DNA of 64,000 nt from Vineibacter terrae (GTDB lineage Bacteria; Pseudomonadota; Alphaproteobacteria; Reyranellales; Reyranellaceae). Location of the stretch: positions 149,356-213,355 of the forward strand of contig NZ_VDUZ01000009.1 of the NCBI RefSeq assembly GCF_008039615.1, in the 5' to 3' direction. The notes below the pieces were generated by a model. The model had not been told where the DNA came from and ran no database searches. It saw nothing but the letters and a program-made list of their open reading frames with translations. Made by a program: the position numbers and the translations under genes. Positions 1 through 8,594 of the stretch are shown here, one piece after another; position 1 is the stretch's first letter, and each line of letters starts with the position of its first letter.

Positions 1-114
1 GCCATTGTCATCACGGCGCCCGATGCTGACAGGGCCGCCGGCCAGCAGAAGAGGGGCTGGTGGAGTCTCGGTCAGCGGCGCCTTATGAACCCGAAGGCGA
101 AGCGAGGCGGTCAT
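1..114 (-). CDS. Partial FHA-domain protein, TagH-like (T6SS accessory), N-terminus only
   Basis: An open frame starts with ATG at 114 and runs off the left edge, so about 38 residues are visible. They end in GGPVSIGRRDDNG, which resembles the first strands of a forkhead-associated domain (glycine, then IGR, then D-N). FHA proteins named TagH or Fha are common T6SS accessory proteins that bind phosphothreonine. It lies on the same strand as the amidase, DUF6931, vgrG, hcp and clpV genes to its right, about 165 bases after the amidase stop. The domain call rests on a short stretch. A chance open frame is possible, but the context favours a real gene continuing outside the window. Confidence 0.5.
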   Translation of the reverse strand, partial: MTASLRLRVHKAPLTETPPAPLLLAGGPVSIGRRDDNG

Positions 115-278
115 GCGTCCATCTTCCGAATCCCGCAGGCAATAAGGAAACGTTCCAGCGGGCCCGGCCGGACAATAGCACAACGGCGGCAGGCCTGCGC
201 CAGCCGGCACGTCGCGTATCACGCATCACAGCAACTCATTCCCTTGCTGCGCTCGGGGTGACAGTTTCGCCGCCGGGA
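115..278. other. Intergenic gap with one half of a dispersed repeat
   Basis: No gene is seen here. Bases 242-264 carry a single arm of the dispersed inverted repeat (ending CTGCGCTCGGGGTGACAG). The partner arm is missing, so this looks like a decayed copy. The gap lies between the amidase stop and the FHA-like start on the same strand. Confidence 0.5.
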
Positions 279-1142
279 CTAGACGATGTCGCGGCCGATA
301 TTGCCGGCGGCGAAGGTTCGGCTGGTCACGAGATTGCGCACATAGTCCGGGCTGTTCAGCGAGCCGGTATAGCCCGGCCGCCGGTGGTCGTCCTGGTAGA
401 GGATCACGCGGCTCTCCGGCATCCAGCCCAGCAGCGACTCCAGCCGCATCGCCGGCCCCGGGTCGATCTTGCGCTGCGGGGCATAGTCGTCATGCCCGAT
501 GATGTTGCGGATCGACGGGTAGCGCGTCACGAGCATGCTGCACAGCCGTTGCAAGGCCTTGAGCTGCTCCTCGGGAAAGATCTCCCATTCGACATTGGTG
601 AAGTCGGGCTTCTCGACACCCTTCTTGACGATCCTGTTGTAGGCCGCTTCGCCCATCAGCGTCTTGACGTCGAGGCTCTTGGCGTTGCGATGGGCGTCGC
701 GGACCGTGGGGAACCCGATCCGCTCGATGCCGTAAGAATCGATCAGGAGCTGCCGCTTGTTGCGCCACATGGGGCCGAGATTGCAGGTCTCGATGCCGAT
801 GCTGTGGCTGTTCAGGTTGTTGCGGTAGATGCCCCAGTTGCCGTTGCCGGCGTGATAGGCGGTGCGTGTGAGCGGCACGCCCTGCCAGATGTCGCCGCTG
901 CGGTCGACCACGATGTGGGCCGAGACGTTGCGGGCGTTCATGGCATCGATCGACCGCTGCGCCGTCCCGGGCCCGGCGGTGAAATGGATCAAGATCACCT
1001 GTGGATCGACGAGATGTCGCCCGATATTCGTGCACCGCGACTGGCGCACGCCCTGGCCGGACAGCACGCCCGTGCGCATGTTGACGTCGAGGTCGCCGAA
1101 CGCCATCGGCGGCTTGATGTCGGCGATCATGAGCTGAGCCAT
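279..1142 (-). CDS. N-acetylmuramoyl-L-alanine amidase, AmpD/PGRP type; candidate T6SS effector
   Basis: The 287-residue product has an amidase_2 fold, which cleaves the bond between MurNAc and the stem-peptide L-alanine. The zinc ligands can be read as His in IHFTAGPG, His in GHDDYAP and Asp in KIDPGPA. GIETCN is the usual strand next to the active site. There is no signal peptide, so it would act in the cytoplasm or be exported by another route. It is the last gene of a run vgrG, DUF6931, amidase, with 11 bases separating it from the DUF6931 stop. The start at 1142 is preceded by GAGGATCGCC. Genes directly after vgrG are often T6SS cargo, so a peptidoglycan-cutting effector is a reasonable inference. 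A housekeeping recycling amidase is the alternative. Confidence 0.85.
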   Translation of the reverse strand: MAQLMIADIKPPMAFGDLDVNMRTGVLSGQGVRQSRCTNIGRHLVDPQVILIHFTAGPGTAQRSIDAMNARNVSAHIVVDRSGDIWQGVPLTRTAYHAGNGNWGIYRNNLNSHSIGIETCNLGPMWRNKRQLLIDSYGIERIGFPTVRDAHRNAKSLDVKTLMGEAAYNRIVKKGVEKPDFTNVEWEIFPEEQLKALQRLCSMLVTRYPSIRNIIGHDDYAPQRKIDPGPAMRLESLLGWMPESRVILYQDDHRRPGYTGSLNSPDYVRNLVTSRTFAAGNIGRDIV

Positions 1143-1153
1143 GGCGATCCTCG

Positions 1154-1744
1154 TCAGCTTTGGCCGTTGCCGCCGCGCGCGATGTCCAGGCCCTGGTTCA
1201 GGAGCTGCCGCTGGCGCTTCTCGACTTCGGGCGGCGGCGCCGAGCCGGTGGCGATCATGATCGCGCCCCAGACGGCCCGGCCGATCAGGTGCTGCGGCGG
1301 CGGCACCGCCGGCGCTTCCGGCGGTGCCATGCTGCCGCCGCTCCAGAATGCGGCAATGGCAGCCCACGAGGCCGGGCTCTGGTAGCCGGTGTCCTGGGCC
1401 TTGGCCATGGCCGCGCGCCGGTTCTCCTCCTCGGGCTTGAAGACCCAGGTCTCCGCGGCCGTCAGGGCGGCCACGTCCGGCTCCGGCAGCGTGTTGCCCC
1501 ACCCGACGTAGGCGCGCGCGGCCAGGCAGGCCCACCATACGCTTTCGCGCGGGCGCAACCCCTGCGCCAGCCAGCGTATGGCGTCGGACATCAATCCCGC
1601 CTTGGTGAGCGAATCGATATAGGCCTCGGCGCTGGACGCGCTGGGCACCATCTCCTTGGCCGGGTCGGTCAGCTCGCACAGCGCCGCAACGTCCCCGACC
1701 GTCGTGGTCACAAGTTTCACGAAGGGCTGTGCCTGCTCTGCCAT
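1154..1744 (-). CDS. DUF6931 family protein next to vgrG
   Basis: The 196-residue protein has the hallmark stretch LRPRESVWWACLAARAYVGW in its first half, typical of the DUF6931 family that is often found in T6SS loci. Its biochemical role is not known. The start at 1744 follows a strong GGAGGAGG. It begins 32 bases after the vgrG stop and ends 11 bases before the amidase start, so the three genes are probably one transcript. A chaperone or adaptor loading cargo onto VgrG, or an immunity partner, are both possible from position alone. It has no signal peptide, which argues against periplasmic immunity. Confidence 0.7.
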   Translation of the reverse strand: MAEQAQPFVKLVTTTVGDVAALCELTDPAKEMVPSASSAEAYIDSLTKAGLMSDAIRWLAQGLRPRESVWWACLAARAYVGWGNTLPEPDVAALTAAETWVFKPEEENRRAAMAKAQDTGYQSPASWAAIAAFWSGGSMAPPEAPAVPPPQHLIGRAVWGAIMIATGSAPPPEVEKRQRQLLNQGLDIARGGNGQS

Positions 1745-1776
1745 CGCCTCCTCCAACCGCGCCGCCCCTTGCGACC

Positions 1777-3627
1777 TCAGTTGATGAATATAATACCACC
1801 TTTCAGGATCAGCATGCCGCTGGCCTGTATCTGAATCATCGGCGCCTCCTCCTTCAACATCGCCTGGGCCTTGACGGTGATCATGACCGACTCGATGGTG
1901 ATGCTTGCCGGGTCCATGGTGATCTTCGACTGGCCGCACTCCAGGGTGATCTTCGTGCCGGCCTTGATATGCTGGTCCAGCCCGATATCGACCTTCTCGC
2001 TCATCCCGACCTTGCGGGTGCGGTTCATCTTGACGTCTTGGTTCTGGTCGTTGCCGACGTCGAGCTTGTCGTCGTACTCGACCTCGCGCCGGAAGTTCTT
2101 GGCGGCGTGAAGCCAGATTTCCTCGCTGCCGCCCTTGTCCTCGAAGCGCAGCACGTTGGATTTCTCGCCGCTGTACTTGCTGGTGCCGCTGGCGCGGGTC
2201 CGGAAGCCGCTCTGCGTCCAGTTCGACGGCAGGTCCCAGGGATACTTGTTCTTGCCGTTGTGCACCGAGCCGATGATCAGCGGGTAGTCCGGATCGCCGT
2301 CGGTGAAGGCGACGATCACCTCGTCGTTCACCTGCGGCACATACTGGAAGCCGAACTTGGGGCCGGCGAAAGGCTGCGCGACGCGCACCCAGCACGATTC
2401 CCCCGGCCGTCGGCCGCGCGTCGCCCAATGGAACTTCACCTTGACCCGACCGTGGCTGTCCGGGTCGCCGCTGGCCTCGGCCGTCGAGACGATCGCCGTC
2501 TGCGTGCCGGCGATGACCGGCCGCGGGGTCTTGCGTGGCGGCTTCAGGGGCGTGTCCTTGGGCGCGCAGGTGAAGCTGTTGGCATACATGGGCGCGTCAT
2601 CCTCGCCCGCCAGCTCCGAGGCCTCCTTGCAGGTGTGGTGGACGCGCGACGTGACCCATTCCTTGCCTTCCTCGCCTTCCGCGTAGTGGTCCTTGAGCTG
2701 GAAGAAGGAGCCTGCCGCCATGAACCGCGCCGACCCGTGTCCCGTGGCAACGACACCGCTGGTCTCGATCGCGGCCATGCGGTTCCTTGCCTTCTCGTCC
2801 TGGTCGTTGGTGTCCATATGGCCGCCGGGGAAGTCGTACACCGTCAGCGGCCCGGAGGCCGGCTTGGGCAGCACCGTGCTCGGCTTGGCGGCCGACTGCG
2901 ACACCTTGAGGTAGCTGAAGTCGCCGGTCTCCCATTGTGTCGGCAGGATGCGCTGCTCCAGCTCCCAGCTGTCAAGGACATGGGTCTGCTTGTTCTTGTG
3001 GCCCAGGAAAACTGCAGGACCGAATTCGATCGGGTAGTAGCTGGTCGCCTTGTCGGTGATGTGCAGCGCGTGAGCTGACTGGGTGAATTTGTGGAAGTAG
3101 AACCAGCCTTCCTGCTCCATGAGCCGTGAGATGAACGCGAAGTCCGATTCCATGTACTGGACACAGGTTTCCCATGTGCGGCCCGGCTCGCTGGGCATTT
3201 CCGCCGGGCTGATGCCGAACTCGCTCAGCACCGAGGTGATGACATCCTTGGTCGTCATCTCCTGGAAGATGCGGCACTCCGTATTCTGCGTCAGCAGCCA
3301 CAGCTTGGGAACGACATCGAAGCGGTAGCGGTAATATTTCTCGCCATCGACAAAGCTGCGTGCCAGGCCGTACTGCGAAAAGTTGGAGATGATGCCGTGG
3401 AACCACCGCTTATAGGTGCCGTCCGGCTCGCCGATCACGATGCCCGCCGGCTGGTTCAGGATGGCGGTCGGCGCGATTGTCTCCTTCGGCGAGATGGCGT
3501 CGACCCGGAACCGATACAGCTCGCTCACAGCCTCTTCGCCCGAGAACCCCTGGAGGATGAGGTCATCGTTGCCCAGAGCGGCGCACTGGATTTGCAGAAA
3601 CTTCGTGTTCTGCGTGAACCTAGCCAT
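1777..3627 (-). CDS. vgrG: Type VI secretion tip protein VgrG (TssI)
   Basis: The 616-residue protein forms the trimeric spike at the tip of the T6SS tube. The first ~330 residues match the phage gp27-like base, with the classic segments QEMTTKDVITSVLSEFG and LMEQEGWFYFHKF. The gp5-like OB region follows (HGRVKVKFHWATRG, then VAQPFAGPKFGFQYVPQVNDEV and IIGSVHNGKNKYPW). The C-terminus is a repetitive beta-needle ending in hydrophobic residues, with no obvious fused toxin. The start has a GAGGGG ribosome site. It heads a probable operon with the DUF6931 and amidase genes. Confidence 0.96.
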   Translation of the reverse strand: MARFTQNTKFLQIQCAALGNDDLILQGFSGEEAVSELYRFRVDAISPKETIAPTAILNQPAGIVIGEPDGTYKRWFHGIISNFSQYGLARSFVDGEKYYRYRFDVVPKLWLLTQNTECRIFQEMTTKDVITSVLSEFGISPAEMPSEPGRTWETCVQYMESDFAFISRLMEQEGWFYFHKFTQSAHALHITDKATSYYPIEFGPAVFLGHKNKQTHVLDSWELEQRILPTQWETGDFSYLKVSQSAAKPSTVLPKPASGPLTVYDFPGGHMDTNDQDEKARNRMAAIETSGVVATGHGSARFMAAGSFFQLKDHYAEGEEGKEWVTSRVHHTCKEASELAGEDDAPMYANSFTCAPKDTPLKPPRKTPRPVIAGTQTAIVSTAEASGDPDSHGRVKVKFHWATRGRRPGESCWVRVAQPFAGPKFGFQYVPQVNDEVIVAFTDGDPDYPLIIGSVHNGKNKYPWDLPSNWTQSGFRTRASGTSKYSGEKSNVLRFEDKGGSEEIWLHAAKNFRREVEYDDKLDVGNDQNQDVKMNRTRKVGMSEKVDIGLDQHIKAGTKITLECGQSKITMDPASITIESVMITVKAQAMLKEEAPMIQIQASGMLILKGGIIFIN

Positions 3628-3758
3628 TGCTATACCCCTCGAGCGGCACGATCAGTCCGCCGGAACGATGTCGAAGTTTCTGTCCGAACATCGTCGGGGT
3701 CAAGGAAAAACGAACGCTTCCTCACTTTTTTGTCCTCCTCCACCAAGGAAACGACTCG

Positions 3759-4457
3759 ATGGCGCGACGTAAACCGAAATCGAACCGAATTGTCGGCATT
3801 CTGGCTGCTGCCTGGCTCGGCGTGATCTCGCATGCTGCCATCGGCCAGGCGCCGGCGCCGAAGCCTTCAACCGACCAAACATCCAAACCGGACCCGAATT
3901 CCGGCATCGACGGCTTTCGCTCCGCCAAGTTCGGCATGACCGAGGCGCAGGTGCGCGAGGCGATCAGGGCGGATTTCAAGCTCGCCGACGCGGCCATCAA
4001 GGTGACCAAGCATCCCGTCGAGCAGACGCGGGTGCTGCAGGTGGTCGTCCGCGATCTGGTCGGCAGCAGCGGCGAAGCCCAGGTCGCCTATGTCCTGGGC
4101 GTCAAGTCCAAGACCTTGATCCAGGTCAACGTCCTGTGGACCGCGGCCGATAGCGCTGCGGCGGAAACAGTGATGGGTGTTGCCAACGCGCTGCGCGATT
4201 ACTTTCAGGCCGAAGTATCCCGTTTCAAGAAGGACTCCGTTACTGCCAATGCGCGCCTGCCGGACGGCAGGATCGTGGTGTTCCGTGGCGCCGACGAGAA
4301 GGGCCGGGTGATCGAGCTGATCCTGGCGGTGGCGCCGTCCTCGGCGCCGGCGGCCGGTCCGGCTGCGCCCCGGCCGGTGGGCGTGCAGCTGCGGCTGACC
4401 TACGTGCTGTCACCGGAGAACCCGGACATCCATCGAATCCGGCCGGGCAACTTCTAG
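3759..4457 (+). CDS. Secreted protein of unknown function, divergent from vgrG
   Basis: The 232-residue protein starts at the ATG preceded by AAGGAA at 3745-3750. It has a basic N-terminus and a hydrophobic stretch ending in IGQA, consistent with Sec export. A proline-rich linker is followed by a small domain (GFRSAKFGMTEAQVREAIRADF) of the kind often seen in periplasmic proteins of unknown role. It is the only plus-strand gene inside the T6SS block, sitting between vgrG and hcp. Because an exported amidase effector would need periplasmic immunity, this is a position-based immunity candidate. No family I know supports that directly. Confidence 0.75.
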   Translation: MARRKPKSNRIVGILAAAWLGVISHAAIGQAPAPKPSTDQTSKPDPNSGIDGFRSAKFGMTEAQVREAIRADFKLADAAIKVTKHPVEQTRVLQVVVRDLVGSSGEAQVAYVLGVKSKTLIQVNVLWTAADSAAAETVMGVANALRDYFQAEVSRFKKDSVTANARLPDGRIVVFRGADEKGRVIELILAVAPSSAPAAGPAAPRPVGVQLRLTYVLSPENPDIHRIRPGNF

Positions 4458-4465
4458 GGTCTGCC

Positions 4466-4523
4466 GGCCGGTGGCGACGCGGCCACCGGCCAAAAGCAAC
4501 GGCGCGGCCCAGGGGGCCGCGCC
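4466..4523. terminator. Two GC-rich hairpins between convergent genes
   Basis: Bases 4466-4491 form a perfect 10-bp stem (GGCCGGTGGC with its complement) and a 6-base loop. Bases 4501-4523 form a second perfect 10-bp stem (GGCGCGGCCC) with a 3-base loop. They lie between the stops of the secreted-protein gene and hcp, which converge. Neither has a proper T tract, so they are terminator-like rather than textbook intrinsic terminators. Confidence 0.5.
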
Positions 4524-4550
4524 GCGCTCACTCTCCGATGGTGCCGGAGA

Positions 4551-5036
4551 TCACACCTTCTGAGCCTTGGCGAGGTCGTACGCGGCGGAGTGCGGCGTCT
4601 CCTTGCCCTTCGAGTCGCGCTCGATGTACTTGTACTCGATCTTCGAGAAGGTGAAGTGGACCGAGTCCACGTCGCCGCTGCGGGCGAAGCTGCGCACCAT
4701 CACGTCGGTCAGCTTGGTCTCGCGGCGCAGGTTGCTGGTGCCGTCGCCCGCGGTCTCGACCTCGGAGAACACGGCGTTCTCGAAGTGCTTGCCCGTGGCG
4801 CAGGCCTGCATGAAGACCGGCGTGGTGCGGTCGACCCGCTTCATGAACGAGATGTCCGAGAAGTCGGCCTTCGCGCCACCGGAGGCGCCGGACGCGCCAC
4901 CCGCGCCGAGGCCCGCACCCATGTTCGACACCGACCAGGTGACCTCACCGATGATCTGGATCTGCTTGGTGAACTTCGCGTCCGTCACTTCACCATCAAC
5001 GCCGTCAAGCTTCAGGTATGTTCTGTCTTCAGCCAT
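4551..5036 (-). CDS. hcp: Type VI secretion tube protein Hcp (TssD)
   Basis: The 161-residue protein belongs to the Hcp1 family, whose hexameric rings stack to form the expelled inner tube. The family pattern is clear: MAEDRTYLKLDGVDGEV at the start, then FSDISFMKRVDRTTPVFMQACATGKHF, then the C-terminal KIEYKYIER strand. A glycine/alanine-rich insert (GAGLGAGGASGASGGAK) sits near residues 40-55 in the loop region. The ribosome site GAGGAGG before 5036 is very strong, which suits a highly expressed structural protein. It lies downstream of clpV on the same strand, 122 bases away. Confidence 0.95.
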   Translation of the reverse strand: MAEDRTYLKLDGVDGEVTDAKFTKQIQIIGEVTWSVSNMGAGLGAGGASGASGGAKADFSDISFMKRVDRTTPVFMQACATGKHFENAVFSEVETAGDGTSNLRRETKLTDVMVRSFARSGDVDSVHFTFSKIEYKYIERDSKGKETPHSAAYDLAKAQKV

Positions 5037-5158
5037 TTGATCCTCCTCAAGGGCCCCTCGGCCTCCTCACGAACCGCCCGGTTAGTCCCCCGATCCCGCC
5101 AGCTCCCGGGCAGAGCCGCGTTGTTCGTTTCGCCGGGGGACAAGCTCGATATGAGCGA

Positions 5159-7795
5159 TTACTCAATCATATACTCGAACTGTCCGGCCTTGTCCACTCC
5201 GACATGGACCTTGTGGATAACTTTTCCGTCGGCCAGCGCGCCCAGGAAGTTGCTGGACAGCTCCGGTAGCAGGGTGCGCTGGATGATCTGCTCAATGTTG
5301 CGGGCGCCGGACGCGACCTCGGTGCACCGAGCGGCGATGGTGTCGACCATCTCGTCGGCGTAGGTCATCGGCGCCTTGTAGTTTTCAGCCACCCGCTTGA
5401 CGACGCGGCCGAGCTGCAGCCGGACGATCTTCTTGATGGTGGCCTCGTCCAGCGGGTAGTAGGGCACGATCGTGATACGGCCCAGGAAGGCCGGCTTGAA
5501 CGTCTTCAGCAGCTCGGGATGCAGCGCCTCGTTGAGCGCGTCCGGGTTGGGCCGGGTATCGGGATCGGCGCACAGCTTGGCGATCAGGTCGGTGCCGGCG
5601 TTCGACGTCAGGATGATCACGGTATTCTTGAAGTCGATGTCGCGGCCTTCGCCGTCGCGCAGCATGCCCTTGTCGAACACCTGGTAGAACACGTCCTGCA
5701 CGCCGGGATGGGCCTTCTCGACCTCGTCCAGCAGCACCACGGAGTAGGGGTGCCGGCGCACCGCCTCGGTAAGCACGCCGCCCTCGCCGTAGCCGACATA
5801 GCCCGGGGGCGAGCCGACCAGCATCGAGACCTTATGCTCCTCCTTGAACTCGCTCATGTTGATGATGGTCAGCGCCTGGTCGCCGCCATACATCTGCTCG
5901 GCCAGGGTCAGCGCCGTCTCGGTCTTGCCGGTGCCCGATGTGCCGGCGAGCATGAACACGCCCAGCGGCTTGCGCGGATCCTGCATGCGGGCGCGGGCCG
6001 TGCGCATGCCCTTGGCGATCAGCTCGAGCGCATGGTCCTGGCCGATGACGCGCTCGGCCATCTTGTCCTTGAGGCTGAGGACGGTACGGATCTGGTCGCC
6101 CATCATGCGGCCGACCGGGATGCCGGTCCAGTCGGCGACGATGGCGGCCGTCGCCTGGCCGTCGACCAGCGGCATGACCAGGGGTGTCTCACCCTGCAGG
6201 GCCTTGAGCTCGGACCATTTGGCGTCCAGCGCCGCCTTCTTGGCCGGCCGCTCGTCCTCGTTCAGCTCGCCCTCGAGGTCGGCACGCAGCTGGGTGACCT
6301 CGTCGACCAGCACCTTCTCCTTGGCCCAGCGCGCCTCCAGCGCCTTCAGCTCCTCGCGCAGGTTGGCTGCCTGCAGGTCGCCTTCGGCGATATCCGTGGC
6401 GTGGTCGCCGCCGGCCTGCTGCTCGCGCCGCAGGATGCCGAGCTTGACGTCAAGCAGCTCGATCTGACGCCGCAGGTCCTCCACGGCCGCCGGTGTCGAG
6501 GCTTGCGCCATCGCCACCCGTGCGCAGGCGGTGTCGAGCACGCTGATCGCCTTGTCCGGAAGCTGGCGGCCGGCGATGTAGCGGTTCGACAGGCGCACCG
6601 CCTCCTGCACGGCCTCGTCGAGCACGCGCACCTTGTGATGCTGCTCCATCACCGTGGCCACGCCGCGCAGCATCTCGATGCCGTTGCGCTCGTCGGGCTC
6701 CTCGACCTTGACGACCTGGAAGCGCCGCGTCAGCGCCGGGTCGCGCTCGAAGTACTTCTTGTATTCCGCCCATGTCGTGGCTGCGATGGTGCGCAGCTCG
6801 CCGCGCGCCAGGGCCGGCTTCAGCAGGTTCGCGGCGTCGCCCTGGCCGGCGGCGCCGCCGGCGCCGATCATCATGTGGGCTTCGTCGATGAACATGATGA
6901 TGGGCTGCGGCGAGGCCTTCACATCCTGCAGCACGCCGTTCAGCCGGTTCTCGAACTCACCCTTCATGCCGGCGCCAGCCTGCAGCAGGCCGAGGTCGAG
7001 CACGCGGATGGCGCAGCCCTTGAGCTTGTCGGGCACGTCGTCGGCGGCGATCTTCAGGGCCAGGCCGTCGACGACCGATGTCTTGCCGACGCCGGCCTCG
7101 CCGGTGAGGATCGGGTTGTTCTGCCGGCGGCGCAGCAGGATGTCGATGCACTGGCGGATCTCGGCGTCGCGGCCCAGCACCGGGTCGAGCTTGCCGGCCT
7201 TGGCGCGCGCCGTCAGATCGGTCGTGTAGAGATCCAGCGCCCCGCTGGGGCCCTTGCGTGGCGCAGCGCCCGCGGCGGCGGCGCCGGCCTGCACGTCCGA
7301 CACGGCCGCGGCGGCCCTGGCCTCGCTCGAGCCATCGGTCGCCTGATCGAAATCGCGGGCCAGCGTCTCGACCGGAATCTTCGCGAGCTGCGCCGAGGCG
7401 TTGCGCGCCGCGATCGACATCGCCTCGTCGGTCAGGATCGCGACCAGGATATGGCCGGAGCGCACCTCGTGCGCCTGCCGGTTGACCGACGCGAAGATCC
7501 AGGCGTCGCGCGCCAGGCTCACCACTTGGGGCGACAGGCCCGGCGGCCGTCCGTTGCCGGTCTTGAAACGCTCGATTGCGCGGTTGAGCTCGCCGGATAG
7601 GCGGCCAAGATCGGCTTCATAGCGCGCCAGGATCTTGGCGATGTCGCCGTCCTTGATCTCGATGAGCTTGAGCAGCCAGTGCTCTATCTCGACGTTATAG
7701 TGCGTTCGCGACATTGTCAGGCCGGCAGCGTCTTCCAGTGCCTTGCGGCATGGCGCGTTGAGCTTGCCGACTAGTGATTTCAAATCGACGGCCAT
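5159..7795 (-). CDS. clpV: Type VI secretion ATPase TssH (ClpV)
   Basis: The 878-residue AAA+ unfoldase extracts contracted TssB/TssC sheath for reuse. An N-terminal Clp_N repeat domain (1-150) is followed by the first AAA+ module with Walker A GEAGVGKTS near residue 230 and Walker B IMFIDEAH. A coiled-coil middle domain follows, then the second AAA+ module with Walker A GTSGTGKTE near 620 and Walker B VVLLDEVEKAHP, and a ClpB-type C-terminal domain. I chose the ATG at 7795 because GGGGAGAT lies about 8 bases upstream; the longer frame to 7816 lacks this. The sheath and baseplate genes are not in the window. Confidence 0.97.
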   Translation of the reverse strand: MAVDLKSLVGKLNAPCRKALEDAAGLTMSRTHYNVEIEHWLLKLIEIKDGDIAKILARYEADLGRLSGELNRAIERFKTGNGRPPGLSPQVVSLARDAWIFASVNRQAHEVRSGHILVAILTDEAMSIAARNASAQLAKIPVETLARDFDQATDGSSEARAAAAVSDVQAGAAAAGAAPRKGPSGALDLYTTDLTARAKAGKLDPVLGRDAEIRQCIDILLRRRQNNPILTGEAGVGKTSVVDGLALKIAADDVPDKLKGCAIRVLDLGLLQAGAGMKGEFENRLNGVLQDVKASPQPIIMFIDEAHMMIGAGGAAGQGDAANLLKPALARGELRTIAATTWAEYKKYFERDPALTRRFQVVKVEEPDERNGIEMLRGVATVMEQHHKVRVLDEAVQEAVRLSNRYIAGRQLPDKAISVLDTACARVAMAQASTPAAVEDLRRQIELLDVKLGILRREQQAGGDHATDIAEGDLQAANLREELKALEARWAKEKVLVDEVTQLRADLEGELNEDERPAKKAALDAKWSELKALQGETPLVMPLVDGQATAAIVADWTGIPVGRMMGDQIRTVLSLKDKMAERVIGQDHALELIAKGMRTARARMQDPRKPLGVFMLAGTSGTGKTETALTLAEQMYGGDQALTIINMSEFKEEHKVSMLVGSPPGYVGYGEGGVLTEAVRRHPYSVVLLDEVEKAHPGVQDVFYQVFDKGMLRDGEGRDIDFKNTVIILTSNAGTDLIAKLCADPDTRPNPDALNEALHPELLKTFKPAFLGRITIVPYYPLDEATIKKIVRLQLGRVVKRVAENYKAPMTYADEMVDTIAARCTEVASGARNIEQIIQRTLLPELSSNFLGALADGKVIHKVHVGVDKAGQFEYMIE

Positions 7796-8051
7796 TGGAC
7801 TATCTCCCCAAAGCATACTGTTGGGAACGCGCTTGACACGACGGCATTACCGGCGCGTTGCAACGCGCGGCGCGCTGGTTCTCGTATTTCAAACCGACTG
7901 CTTGTCGTCCCCAATGCGAAAGCATGACCTGATTCGCCAGCAAAGTCGAGGGAATGTTCATTTCTACTAAACGCTAACGGATAATGATCGCCATCGGGTG
8001 CTGCGGGCCCCATGCCGGTTACCAGCATGGACACACCGGGCGGCCCGACAT

Positions 8052-8075
8052 TCCCTGCCCGGGCCCGGGCAGGGA
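8052..8075. terminator. 24-bp perfect palindrome directly after a receiver gene
   Basis: TCCCTGCCCGGG is followed without a loop by its exact complement. It ends two bases from the stop of the receiver gene at 8077, so on the minus strand it is immediately downstream. A transcription stop or RNA-stabilising hairpin is likely; a protein-binding site is possible. No T tract follows. Confidence 0.4.
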
Positions 8076-8076
8076 G

Positions 8077-8499
8077 CTATGTATGCGGCGGGGCTGCGAG
8101 CGAGGCTTCGATGGCGGCGGCGAGCTGGGCTCGCCGGTAAGGCTTGCTCAGGACCGGGAAGCGGCCCTGGCCGGCGTCGGGCCCGACGTCCTGCAGGTTT
8201 CCTGACGTCAGCAGCACGCGCAGGTCCGGATGCTGGCGCACCGCCGCTTCGGCCAGGGCCGGACCGGAAAGCAGCCCCGGCATTCGTACATCGGTGAACA
8301 GCAGATCGACGTGCTGCGCCGGGTCGCCAAGGATGCGCATGGCTTCGCTGCCATCGCGAGCCTCGATGACGGCGAAGCCCAGCCGCCGCAGGTTCTCGGC
8401 CGCGACGCGCCGCACGGCCTCGTCGTCGTCGACAGCCAGGACAACCCGCGCTCCGGAAGGGATCGGGGGCGTGCTGGCGGGTCGCTGCGTGTCTACCAA
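8077..8499 (-). CDS. Single-domain response regulator (CheY-like receiver)
   Basis: The 140-residue protein consists of one receiver domain and no output domain. The catalytic set is complete: acidic pair in LAVDDDEAVRR, phospho-acceptor Asp in LLFTDVRMPG, Thr/Ser in VLLTSGN and Lys in LSKPYRR. The frame opens right after a stop and the only usable start is TTG at 8499, with GAGG about 7 bases upstream. It lies 95 bases downstream of the receiver/winged-helix gene on the same strand. With no DNA-binding domain it may act as a phosphate sink, relay or protein-binding switch. Confidence 0.88.
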   Translation of the reverse strand: MVDTQRPASTPPIPSGARVVLAVDDDEAVRRVAAENLRRLGFAVIEARDGSEAMRILGDPAQHVDLLFTDVRMPGLLSGPALAEAAVRQHPDLRVLLTSGNLQDVGPDAGQGRFPVLSKPYRRAQLAAAIEASLAAPPHT

Positions 8500-8594
8500 T
8501 CGGGCGCCTCATATCGACAAGCTGCCACTATGGTCATCGTATCAACGCGTTCGTGTCCGCGACGGCGTCGCGGGCCTTGGCCACGCTGGCGGGA

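Noticed and set aside
5519..7600. Long open frame on the plus strand opposite clpV
   Set aside because: It is His/Arg/Leu-rich translation of the antisense strand of a clear AAA+ gene; high GC keeps such frames open.
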